Shown here piece by piece: positions 23,441-31,370 of a stretch of 57,031 bases of DNA. The stretch's first letter is position 1; each line of letters opens with the position of its first letter. The position numbers and the translations under genes are program-made. Source of the stretch: Lentisphaeria bacterium (GTDB lineage Bacteria; Verrucomicrobiota; Lentisphaeria; Victivallales; UBA1829); the NCBI GenBank assembly GCA_017503545.1, contig JAFVSW010000001.1:1-57031 (forward strand), read 5' to 3'. Under the pieces are notes generated by a model. That model worked only from the letters and a program-made list of their open reading frames with translations, was not told where the DNA came from and did not search any database.

Positions 23441-24826
23441 TTACACCATTTTTTCCGGACGGACGGCAGCATCAAACTGTTCTTCCGTCAACAGGCCGCT
23501 TTTAAGAGCCGCTTCGCGCAATGTCAAACCATGTTTATGGGCATCTTTCGCAATGGCAGCGGCATTATCATATCCGATCACAGGGGAAAGAGCAGTGACA
23601 AGCATCAAAGATTTTTCCATCAGTTCTTTGATACGCACTTCGTCCGCCTGCAAACCATCAAGAGCAAATTCTTTGAAAGAACGGACGGAATCAGAAATAA
23701 TATTGATCTGGGTCAGCAAATCAAAAATCATAATCGGTTTCATCACATTCAATTCAAAATTACCTTGCGTACCGGCAAAGGCAATGGCAGCATCCAAGCC
23801 GAGAACTTGCACACAAACCATAAGCATCGCTTCACACTGTGTCGGATTGACTTTACCCGGCATAATGGAAGAGCCGGGTTCGTTTTCCGGCAAACGCAAT
23901 TCACCGAGTCCGCAACGGGGACCGCTGGCAAGGAAGCGGATATCGTTTGCCATTTTCATCAATGCGCAGCAAAGAGTCCGCATAGCAGCGGAAGCCGCAA
24001 CAATGGCATCGTGTCCGGCGAGGAGAGCAAACTTGTTATCACCGGAGCGGAACGGCAGACCGGTCAAGTTTGCAATGTGGGCAGCGGCTTTTTCGGCAAA
24101 GCCTTTCGGCGCATTCAAACCGGTACCGACTGCGGTACCGCCTAATGCCAATTCATACAATTCTTCCCGGCATTTTTCGATCCGTTTGATGGCTAATCCG
24201 ACCTGGGCACGCCAGCCGGAAAATTCCTGTCCCAATGTCAAAGGCACAGCATCCTGCAAATGCGTTCTGCCGATCTTGACGATAGAAGCATACGCCTTTT
24301 CCTTTTCTGCCAATCCGTCGCGGAGTTGAGCAAGAACGGGCAGAAGCCGGTCTGTAATCGCAACAGCGGCAGCAATGTGCATTGCAGCGGGGAAAGTATC
24401 ATTGGATGATTGTGACCGGTTGACATGATCGTTGGGGTGTACGGGCTTTTTTGCGCCTCTGGTACCGCCGAGCAATTCGTTTGCACGGTTTGCGATCACC
24501 TCGTTCACATTCATATTGGATTGCGTTCCACTGCCGGTCATAAAGACTTTCAGCGGGAATTCATCTGCCAATTTTCCAGCAAGGACTTCATCACAAGCAC
24601 CGGCAATGGCATTCATGATATTTTCCGGGAGATTTCCCAGTTCCCCGTTCGCAAGGGCGGAAGCCTTTTTGAGAACGGCAAATGCTCGGATGACTTCCAC
24701 AGGGATCTTATCCGCACCGATATTGAAATGATGCAGAGACCGCTGCGTCTGTGCGCCCCAATAATGTTCAGACGGCACAGAAATCTCGCCCATGCTGTCA
24801 CTTTCGATCCGCCATGATTCGCTCAT
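23441..24826 (-). CDS. fumC: Class II fumarate hydratase
   Basis: Catalyses the reversible hydration of fumarate to malate in the cytoplasm, without an iron-sulfur cluster. The 461 residues match the family length. The aspartase/fumarase signature [11 protein letters not shown] is present near residue 318, with [14 protein letters not shown] near 96-109 and the catalytic-base region [17 protein letters not shown] near 185-201. No truncation is seen. GGAG lies 11 bases before the ATG. It is the last gene after alaS and a STAS-domain gene (28-base gap), and a strong terminator follows, so the three are probably one transcript. Aspartase is the main alternative, but the sequence reads as fumarase. 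Confidence 0.95.
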   Translation of the reverse strand: MSESWRIESDSMGEISVPSEHYWGAQTQRSLHHFNIGADKIPVEVIRAFAVLKKASALANGELGNLPENIMNAIAGACDEVLAGKLADEFPLKVFMTGSGTQSNMNVNEVIANRANELLGGTRGAKKPVHPNDHVNRSQSSNDTFPAAMHIAAAVAITDRLLPVLAQLRDGLAEKEKAYASIVKIGRTHLQDAVPLTLGQEFSGWRAQVGLAIKRIEKCREELYELALGGTAVGTGLNAPKGFAEKAAAHIANLTGLPFRSGDNKFALLAGHDAIVAASAAMRTLCCALMKMANDIRFLASGPRCGLGELRLPENEPGSSIMPGKVNPTQCEAMLMVCVQVLGLDAAIAFAGTQGNFELNVMKPIMIFDLLTQINIISDSVRSFKEFALDGLQADEVRIKELMEKSLMLVTALSPVIGYDNAAAIAKDAHKHGLTLREAALKSGLLTEEQFDAAVRPEKMV

Positions 24827-24854
24827 AGTTCGTAAAACTCCAAATCAAAAAAAA

Positions 24855-25355
24855 TTATTTTTTCCGTTCCAAATCCTGTTTCACGAGGGAAACGACTTTA
24901 TCAAACTTTTTCACATTGCCTTCATCTACATCCATGAGAGTTTCATGAGCTTCCAGAACAGTATGGGCATAAGAAGAAGGATTTGCCGTATTCCCGGCAG
25001 GAGCCGAAGCAGCAGCCGTATTCTCTGCGGCAACTGCATCAATTCCGATATCAACAAATTGGAACAGTTTTTTCAAACCGAGCCCGTACAGCAATTCTGT
25101 ATTCTGCTGCCCGGCATTATGGACGGATATTTCAGCTCCGGTCTTTTTTGCACGGAGTGCAAGCATCGCCAGAACGCCCATGAATGTACTGTCCATCCAC
25201 TGACAATCCCCCAAGTCAATGCGGATTGCACTGAATGCAGCGGATTCCAGTGTTTTTGCAAGATTACGGAGAGCAGGAGCACACTCAAATGTCGCTCTGC
25301 CGGACACCTTGATTACATACACACCATCACGGTCACTGATAAATATTTCGCCCAT
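24855..25355 (-). CDS. STAS-domain protein (anti-anti-sigma-like)
   Basis: 166 residues. Residues 1-~100 form a STAS domain: GVYVIKVSGRATFECAPALR, then RIDLGDCQWMDSTFMGVLAM, where Ser in the D-S-T motif is the position phosphorylated in SpoIIAA-type regulators. A variable, Ala/Pro-containing tail (~105-166) is unfamiliar. Proteins of this kind normally bind an anti-sigma kinase. No such kinase lies nearby, and the sigma/anti-sigma pair at 8495 is of another (zinc-finger) type. An ideal GGAGG lies 6 bases before the ATG. It sits between alaS and fumC with gaps of 27 and 28 bases. Confidence 0.88.
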   Translation of the reverse strand: MGEIFISDRDGVYVIKVSGRATFECAPALRNLAKTLESAAFSAIRIDLGDCQWMDSTFMGVLAMLALRAKKTGAEISVHNAGQQNTELLYGLGLKKLFQFVDIGIDAVAAENTAAASAPAGNTANPSSYAHTVLEAHETLMDVDEGNVKKFDKVVSLVKQDLERKK

Positions 25356-25382
25356 AATTTACCTCCGGGTTATGATAAAAGG

Positions 25383-27158
25383 TCAATGTTCCAATACGGC
25401 TTTGATACGACGGACGCCGCGGCTGGAACTTTCTTCTTTCTGAATACGGAAATGTCCGAGTTCACCACTGCGTTGTGCATGGGGACCACCGCAGATTTCT
25501 TTGGAGAAATCACCTACGCTGTAAACTTTCACCCGTTCTCCGTACTTATCACCGAACAAACCGATTGCACCGGAATTGCGTGCTTCTTCAATGGAAAGCT
25601 CTTCGCAAATCACAGGGACGTCAGCCTTGATGACTTCGTTGACCATATCTTCCACGATCTTGAGCTGTTCCGGAGTGACTTTATCCGGATGGGAGAAGTC
25701 AAAGCGCAAACGTTCAGCCGTGATATTGGAACCTTTCTGTGCCACATGTTCGCCCAATGTCAAACGCAATGCCTTGTGGAGCAAGTGAGTTGCAGTGTGC
25801 AAACGTGCGGTTTCTTCCGAATGGTCAGCAAGACCGCCTTTGAACTTCTGTTCTGCGCCCTGACGGGAAAGTTCCTGATGTTTGGCATAGGCTTCTTCAT
25901 AGCCTTTCACATCAACAGAGAAACCTTTTTCGGTAGCCATTTCCAGAATCATTTCAATGGGGAAGCCGTAAGTTTCGTAAAGATAGAAAGCATTTTTACC
26001 GCTGATGGATTTGTTCTGGATATGAGCCGGAACTTTTGCGATGAGTTTTTCAAATTCTTTTGTACCGCGTTCCAAAGCAGCCGCAAACTGTTTTTCTTCC
26101 CGATCCAGGTTTTCCAGAATGGCATCTTTATTTGCAACCAGTTCCGGGTACAATTCGCCGTATTCATCAATCACGACCTGAGCCATTGACGGGGTAAAGA
26201 TTTCGGTGATACCCAATTTCATACCTTCACGGATCGCGCGACGGATCAAACGGCGCAAAACATATGCCTGGTCAACGTTACCGGGTGCAACACCGTCCGC
26301 CATCAGGAATACGGAGGCACGGATATGTTCCACAACAACACGTTCAGAACGGACACGTTCCGCCGGAGCTTCCACACCGCGGATTGCATCCAATTTAGCA
26401 AACAAACCGGCAAACAGTTCGGTATCATAGCAACTGGCTTTGCCCTGAAGAACAGCGGTCACACGTTCCACACCCATACCGGTATCCACATTACACTGTT
26501 TCAGCGGTTCAAATTTACCTTCTGCATTTTTGAAATACTGCATGAACACGTTGTTCCAGATTTCAACCCAACGTTTATCGGAGGGTTCAAACACTTCCGG
26601 AGCCGGAAGCGGACCGGTCCAATAGAAGATTTCCGTATCCGGACCACAGGGTCCGGTCACACCGGCAGGGCCCCACCAGTTATCAGCTTTGGGGAGTTTT
26701 GCGATACGTTTTTCGGAAACGCCGTGTTTCTGCCATTCGGCATATGCTTCTGCATCAAAGGGAGCATCTTCATCACCGGCAAAGACGGTAAATGCGAGGC
26801 GATCCAGCGGGAGATTCAGCCATTCGGCGGAAGTCAAAAATTCAAAACTGAATGCAATAGATTCTTTCTTGAAATAATCGCCGAGTGACCAGTTACCCAG
26901 CATTTCAAAGAATGTCAGATGTACAGGATCCCCGACTTCATCAATATCGCCGGTACGGATACATTTCTGATAGTCCGTCAAACGATTACCCTGGGGGTGT
27001 TTTTCACCGAGCAGGTACGGAACCAGCGGGTGCATACCGGCTGTGGTAAAGAGAACAGTCGGGTCGTTTTCGGGGATAAGCGGGGCACTGCGGATCACGG
27101 AGTGACCATTTTTCCGGAAGAAATCCAGATATTTCTGGCGTAATTCAACAGCTTTCAT
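25383..27158 (-). CDS. alaS: Alanine-tRNA ligase, short form without C-terminal domain
   Basis: Charges tRNA-Ala with alanine in the cytoplasm. The class II core is complete, with the motif regions around TTAGMHPLVPYLLG and HLTFFEMLGNWSLGDYF. The editing domain that removes mischarged serine or glycine is present, with HTATHLLHKAL and CGGPHA as zinc/active-site motifs. The protein stops at 591 residues, directly after the editing domain. Typical bacterial enzymes are ~870 residues and carry a C-terminal oligomerisation/C-Ala domain, which is missing here with no frameshift in view. AGGTG lies 5 bases before the ATG. Confidence 0.95.
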   Translation of the reverse strand: MKAVELRQKYLDFFRKNGHSVIRSAPLIPENDPTVLFTTAGMHPLVPYLLGEKHPQGNRLTDYQKCIRTGDIDEVGDPVHLTFFEMLGNWSLGDYFKKESIAFSFEFLTSAEWLNLPLDRLAFTVFAGDEDAPFDAEAYAEWQKHGVSEKRIAKLPKADNWWGPAGVTGPCGPDTEIFYWTGPLPAPEVFEPSDKRWVEIWNNVFMQYFKNAEGKFEPLKQCNVDTGMGVERVTAVLQGKASCYDTELFAGLFAKLDAIRGVEAPAERVRSERVVVEHIRASVFLMADGVAPGNVDQAYVLRRLIRRAIREGMKLGITEIFTPSMAQVVIDEYGELYPELVANKDAILENLDREEKQFAAALERGTKEFEKLIAKVPAHIQNKSISGKNAFYLYETYGFPIEMILEMATEKGFSVDVKGYEEAYAKHQELSRQGAEQKFKGGLADHSEETARLHTATHLLHKALRLTLGEHVAQKGSNITAERLRFDFSHPDKVTPEQLKIVEDMVNEVIKADVPVICEELSIEEARNSGAIGLFGDKYGERVKVYSVGDFSKEICGGPHAQRSGELGHFRIQKEESSSRGVRRIKAVLEH

Positions 27159-27205
27159 AAATTCACCTGTACTTTCTTTATATGAGTTAAATAAAAATCT
27201 TGAAT

Positions 27206-27234
27206 AACATACACCATTAACCTTGATTCGTCAA
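27206..27234 (-). promoter_or_regulatory. Sigma-70-like promoter of alaS-STAS-fumC
   Basis: Minus strand TTGACG (27234-27229), a 17-base spacer and TATGTT (27211-27206), 48 bases before the alaS ATG. Confidence 0.6.
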
Positions 27235-27252
27235 GTTTTTCTGTAAAAAAAA

Positions 27253-27300
27253 CACAAAAAAAGACTGCAGAAAATCCGGTAAGGGAACTCTGCAGTCTTT
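27253..27300 (-). terminator. Terminator of the ceramidase-like gene
   Basis: AAAGACTGCAGA (minus strand from 27300) pairs with TCTGCAGTCTTT over 12 bp with a 17-base loop, followed by TTTTTGTG. It lies 20 bases after the stop codon. Confidence 0.88.
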
Positions 27301-27320
27301 CTGTATGCAGCAACAACCGT

Positions 27321-28655
27321 TTATTGCAGCAATTTCTTTGCACCTTCGATTATATTCAAACCGGCACTCGGGTCAGCCAATCCGCGGCTGGGGCTGGTTT
27401 CATATCCGCCGTTACCGTAATTACCGGGCAGACCGACATAACCGATTTCGCCCTGCCCCAAAGCAGCAAGCATGGTCATGGGGAAACGGGAAGCCTCACG
27501 AATCGCAAAACCGATTTCAACAAACGGTTCTGCGGGGAGAGAAACAACGGCAAATTCCGCCCCGAATTTGAGTGCGATCTGACGTTCGATGCGTTTTCCG
27601 GGAATCGGATTTTCACGGCAGCCGATTGCGCGTTCTGCAAAATATTTTTTGACAAAAGGAACACCGCGCGCAATATCTTCGCTGGTGAAGTCACGCCCGG
27701 CATCCATAGTAGCATCTTTATTTTCTTCGTAAACACGTTTGGCTTCTGTATATTCTTCATCAGAGAGCTGATAATAGGGTGCTTCGATTTCGCCGGATGC
27801 CACTTCCAATGTGCAATCTTCCACCTTTTTCAAACGATAAAGTGCAGAAAGGATTGCAGCAGCATAACCTTTACCGATACGTGTTGCTTCTGCATAAGAG
27901 GTCTGATCGGCAGCAGATGTCACATCAAAGTGATTGATGTTACCCTGCGGAGCAATGACCGTCATAACCGGCAGATTATAACCGGTACGATACTGTATCT
28001 CCGCTTCCATTCTGCCCGGCCAATCTGCGGAAACCACGTTACCGCCAATGGTGTCTGTATGATTGGAAATATTGGCAATCAACAAAACGGGGCGGTCATT
28101 CTGGCGGATTTCTGCCATCAGGATCGAGTGGTCAACGCCGCCTTCTGTGCGGGCGATTTCCGGATTGAGTTTGCCGGGATTGGTCAGAGTTTTGCCGTTT
28201 TTCATGATAAAACGGCGATTGAAAGCCAATGTAGTACATTCGGTTGCACCGGTATAAAGTTCAGCCGGAGCAAGAGATTTCCATGCCTGAGTCAAAGCAG
28301 CAGCCGTTTTTTCGATCAAACTGTTCACATAATCGGGATCCGCCTGTTCCGTAAAGAGAGAACTGGCATAAGGACCGGTATGAGTATGCGTTGTACAATA
28401 CAGAACTTTTCCGGCAAGGGGAGATTGGATTGCGCGAAGTTTTTCGTCAAACTTGTCAACCAACGCTCTGGGAAAAAGACAAAGGTCATAAGAGACCAAT
28501 GCAGCATAGGTTTCCCCGGTACGGAAAACGGCGGCTTTGATATGGAGTCTATCATAAAAACCGATATTGGGACGGGAGTTGAAATAACCGCAGAGAGACA
28601 ACCCGATGGGCGGGGTAATATCTTCCTGTGCGTAACCGAATTCAAGATTATTCAT
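27321..28655 (-). CDS. Neutral/alkaline ceramidase-like hydrolase
   Basis: 444 residues resembling the N-terminal catalytic domain of neutral ceramidases, zinc amidases that release fatty acid from ceramide or related N-acyl lipids. Visible marks are GYAQEDITPPIG at the start, the zinc-binding THTHTGPY near residue 88, and APQGNINHFDVTS near 235. The C-terminal immunoglobulin-like domain of classical enzymes is absent, and there is no signal peptide, so it probably acts inside the cell. The ATG at 28655 is preferred: AAAGGA lies 8 bases upstream, while the longer start has none. Because nearby genes encode ornithine-lipid-type acyltransferases, an N-acyl amino lipid is one possible substrate, but this is speculation. 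Confidence 0.8.
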   Translation of the reverse strand: MNNLEFGYAQEDITPPIGLSLCGYFNSRPNIGFYDRLHIKAAVFRTGETYAALVSYDLCLFPRALVDKFDEKLRAIQSPLAGKVLYCTTHTHTGPYASSLFTEQADPDYVNSLIEKTAAALTQAWKSLAPAELYTGATECTTLAFNRRFIMKNGKTLTNPGKLNPEIARTEGGVDHSILMAEIRQNDRPVLLIANISNHTDTIGGNVVSADWPGRMEAEIQYRTGYNLPVMTVIAPQGNINHFDVTSAADQTSYAEATRIGKGYAAAILSALYRLKKVEDCTLEVASGEIEAPYYQLSDEEYTEAKRVYEENKDATMDAGRDFTSEDIARGVPFVKKYFAERAIGCRENPIPGKRIERQIALKFGAEFAVVSLPAEPFVEIGFAIREASRFPMTMLAALGQGEIGYVGLPGNYGNGGYETSPSRGLADPSAGLNIIEGAKKLLQ

Positions 28656-28692
28656 TTTAATATCCTTTCTGAAAAAAAATGATCGTTGATTC

Positions 28693-28720
28693 AATATAGC
28701 ACAGATATCTGTGTTTACAA
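28693..28720 (-). promoter_or_regulatory. Sigma-70-like promoter of the ceramidase-like gene
   Basis: Minus strand TTGTAA (28720-28715), a 16-base spacer and TATATT (28698-28693), 38 bases before the ATG at 28655. Confidence 0.6.
28700..28713. promoter_or_regulatory. Operator-like 14-bp perfect palindrome
   Basis: CACAGATATCTGTG lies exactly in the spacer between the -35 and -10 boxes of the ceramidase-like promoter, a classical place for a dimeric repressor. Its regulator is not known; no adjacent gene encodes an obvious DNA-binding protein. Confidence 0.5.
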
Positions 28721-28764
28721 ATAAAAATGAAACAAGTTTCCAGTAAAAAAATTAAATTTACGGA

Positions 28765-28793
28765 TTGACTTTTCCCTTACTGTGATGTAATGT
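28765..28793 (+). promoter_or_regulatory. Sigma-70-like promoter of the ROK-ppx-ppk operon
   Basis: TTGACT (28765-28770), a 17-base spacer and TAATGT (28788-28793), 41 bases before the ATG at 28835. Confidence 0.6.
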
Positions 28794-28834
28794 ACGTACG
28801 TAATAATTTTTATAATCAGAGCAGGAGCTGGATA

Positions 28835-29812
28835 ATGAATGATGATTTGGCATTGGGGATCGATCTGGGCGGCACAAAATTATATGCCGTTGTAACTGAC
28901 GGACATCACAATTGTCTGGGGGAATTGAAAGCGGATACCGACTCCAATGCCACACCGGAAAAATTGGCGCAAGATATTCTTGAATTAGGCAGAAATGTTT
29001 TGGAACAAAATCAAATTCCATTCGGAAAAATCCAACATTTCGGGCTGGCAGTCCCCTCCCCTGTCGATCCTGTAAACGGAAATTGTTATCATGCCACAAA
29101 CCTGAACTGGAAAAATGCGGCACTGAAAGAGATGATCAGTCAGAAACTGGAACGCCCCGTTTATTTGGGCAATGATGCAAACCTGGGACTTCTTGCAGAA
29201 TTTCATTGCGGTGCAGCAAAAGGTTTTTCCACTGTTGTCGGATATTTTATTGGAACCGGGTTGGGTGGCGGTGTGATCATCAATGGCAAACTCCATCACG
29301 GGAACACCGGACTTGCCGGAGAATTGGGACATATGATCGTCAAATACAACGGGCGCAAATGCGGTTGCGGGCATCGCGGCTGTGCAGAAGCCTATTGCAG
29401 TAAAATCGCCTTCGTCAAAGCAATCAAAAAAGCGGTTTTCAAACACGGTCTGACCACATCCATTCCTCTGGAAAAACTCAATGAAGAAACACGGAATATC
29501 AAAAGCAAACATCTGGCAAAAGCATACAAAGCCGGCGATGAAGTCGTTTGCCGCGTCATCGACAAAGGAGCCGTCATGCTCGGCGTTGCGGCGGCAGGGG
29601 TAACAGCGGCAATTGCACCGGAATGTATTATACTCGGCGGCGGTGTGATTTCCGCTCTCGGCAAAGAATTTTTACCCGTATTCCGGGAAAGTTTTGCGGA
29701 GCATTTATTTGGATTACCGCCGGAGAAGATCAAAATTTGCTGTGCCGGATTGGGTGATCGTGCAGTTGCAACGGGTGCGACATTGCTTGCACGCGCAAAA
29801 GGAGATTTGTAA
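28835..29812 (+). CDS. ROK family sugar kinase (glucokinase-like)
   Basis: 325 residues. ROK proteins bind sugar and ATP in an actin-like fold; free-standing ones are mostly glucose, fructose or N-acetylhexosamine kinases. Seen here: the phosphate-1 motif GIDLGGTKLYAVV (~7-19), LGNDANLGLLAEF (~110-122) with the catalytic Asp, GTGLGGGVIINGKLHHG, and the zinc/ROK signature CGCGHRGCAEAY (~183-194). There is no N-terminal DNA-binding helix, so it is an enzyme and not a repressor. The ATG at 28835 follows AGGAG by 8 bases; an earlier GTG-type start lies inside the promoter. Ppx starts 2 bases after its stop. A polyphosphate-dependent glucokinase is worth considering given the neighbours, but nothing in the sequence proves the phosphate donor. 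Confidence 0.9.
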   Translation: MNDDLALGIDLGGTKLYAVVTDGHHNCLGELKADTDSNATPEKLAQDILELGRNVLEQNQIPFGKIQHFGLAVPSPVDPVNGNCYHATNLNWKNAALKEMISQKLERPVYLGNDANLGLLAEFHCGAAKGFSTVVGYFIGTGLGGGVIINGKLHHGNTGLAGELGHMIVKYNGRKCGCGHRGCAEAYCSKIAFVKAIKKAVFKHGLTTSIPLEKLNEETRNIKSKHLAKAYKAGDEVVCRVIDKGAVMLGVAAAGVTAAIAPECIILGGGVISALGKEFLPVFRESFAEHLFGLPPEKIKICCAGLGDRAVATGATLLARAKGDL

Positions 29813-29814
29813 TT

Positions 29815-31353
29815 ATGCAGGAACAGAATCAAACAATGCGTGTATTATGTGCAATCGATCTGGGGGCCCATGCCGCCCGGATGCTGATCGCACAATGTCC
29901 GGGGAAAGACCAATTGGATATACTGGAAGATTTTGACGTAACCATTCCGTTGGGAACCAATGTATTCCATACCGGCTCCATCAGTGCATCCTCGATCCGG
30001 ATTCTTTGCGAAATCTTCCGTAATTTCCGAAAAAAAATGGACGAATACGGCGTAACGGAATGTCGTGCCATCGCAACCAGTGCGGTCCGGGAAGCCGCCA
30101 ATTCAGAAATCCTGATTGAACGGATCAAGCACGAAACGGGGATTGAACTGCAATTGTATGAAGGCGCGGATGAAGCACGTTTGAATTATCTTTCGGTAAT
30201 CCATACCCTGCCGAAACGGTTGAACTTCCATACCAAAAAAGCAATGATCGCCGATATCGGGACAGGAGCATGTCAGATCAGCACTTATGACAAAGGTTCC
30301 ATGACATTTACGGAAACATTGAAGATCGGAACACTCCGTATTCTGGAAACAATCCCCGGAGCGACTTCGGTTGCGGCATTAAGGGAATCCATGATGCCGA
30401 CCATCGACAATGCATTCAGCGATTTGATTTATTCCGGCGTGGATTTTCAAGGCGATATGGTCATTTCAACCGGAGCATCCGTCCGGATGCTGTTCCGTAT
30501 TTTTATGGCAAATAAAGGTCACAAGGAATTGCCACCCCTTTATAAAGTCACGAAAGATGAATTTGATGATATGCTGGAAAACATGGAAGAACTGTCCATT
30601 GGTGAAATCAGCAGCAGACATGATATCCGGCAGGAACTGGCGGAAGCCGTTCTGCCCTGCGCCCTGCTGGTCCGGGAATTGTTCCGGATCACAAAGGCAA
30701 AAGAATTATTGATCCCCATGGTCTCTTTGAAAATGGGGTTGATGCTGGATTTTGCCAACAGTCTTCTTGCAGAGAAAGATGAATTTGAACAGCAAACACT
30801 CGGTCTTGTCCGTTCCATTGCATGCAAATACCGGTGCGATAGTGATTTCTTTACCAAAACAGAAGAAAATGCAATTTTTCTGTTCCGGAAAATGCAAAAA
30901 TTACACGGTTTGACAAAACGGCATCTTTTATTACTGCGTATTGCGGCGATCCTTCATAAATGCGGACTGTTTCTGAATAATCAGGCATATCATAAACACT
31001 CAGCCTATATTATTTCCGCCACAGAAATACCGGGTATTTCCCTTTCCGAACGGCTGATCGTTTCCCAAACGGCACGCTATCAGAGAAAAGGATTACCGCA
31101 GAAACAACATACCGCCTTCCAAAGCCTGCCGCAGAATGACCGGAATGTGATTCTGAAATTATCGTCACTTCTGCGTATTGCCTGTATTCTCTCCAATCGT
31201 GGTATCACACCGGATATGATACAGATACGGCAGGAAAAAGACCGAATCATCATCCGCAATATTGCGACAAGGACTTATACAGACGGCAATACGATCCGCG
31301 GTGATCTGGAATATTTTTTCTATACTTTTGCGGTGGAATTGATTCTGCAATAA
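29815..31353 (+). CDS. ppx: Exopolyphosphatase / pppGpp phosphatase family protein
   Basis: Ppx/GppA enzymes remove terminal phosphate from polyphosphate or convert pppGpp to ppGpp. The 512-residue protein has the two actin-like domains: AIDLGAHAARMLIAQ near 13-27 (phosphate-binding loop), ATSAVREAANSEILIERI near 91-108, and MIADIGTGACQISTYDKG near 143-160. Here Gly-Thr-Gly-Ala replaces the usual GGGS/GGGT-type loop, a modest change. A helical C-terminal HD-like region follows (from ~320), with LRIAAILHKCG. AAAGGAG precedes the ATG. Its position directly before ppk1 favours a role in polyphosphate turnover over pppGpp. The cytoplasm is the expected location. Confidence 0.9.
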   Translation: MQEQNQTMRVLCAIDLGAHAARMLIAQCPGKDQLDILEDFDVTIPLGTNVFHTGSISASSIRILCEIFRNFRKKMDEYGVTECRAIATSAVREAANSEILIERIKHETGIELQLYEGADEARLNYLSVIHTLPKRLNFHTKKAMIADIGTGACQISTYDKGSMTFTETLKIGTLRILETIPGATSVAALRESMMPTIDNAFSDLIYSGVDFQGDMVISTGASVRMLFRIFMANKGHKELPPLYKVTKDEFDDMLENMEELSIGEISSRHDIRQELAEAVLPCALLVRELFRITKAKELLIPMVSLKMGLMLDFANSLLAEKDEFEQQTLGLVRSIACKYRCDSDFFTKTEENAIFLFRKMQKLHGLTKRHLLLLRIAAILHKCGLFLNNQAYHKHSAYIISATEIPGISLSERLIVSQTARYQRKGLPQKQHTAFQSLPQNDRNVILKLSSLLRIACILSNRGITPDMIQIRQEKDRIIIRNIATRTYTDGNTIRGDLEYFFYTFAVELILQ

Positions 31354-31370
31354 AAACGGAGTGATCTCTC

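Noticed and set aside
24855-25355. STAS protein as partner of the sigma/anti-sigma pair in the island
   Set aside because: STAS anti-anti-sigmas act on SpoIIAB-type kinases; the island's anti-sigma is a zinc-finger protein, and the gene lies in a housekeeping operon.
24792-26189. A 465-codon plus-strand open frame opposite the STAS and alaS genes
   Set aside because: It is antisense to well-identified genes and is rich in His, Phe and Cys, as expected of a shadow frame.
27324-28682. A 452-codon plus-strand open frame opposite the ceramidase-like gene
   Set aside because: Mirror of a strongly supported minus-strand gene; no family resemblance.
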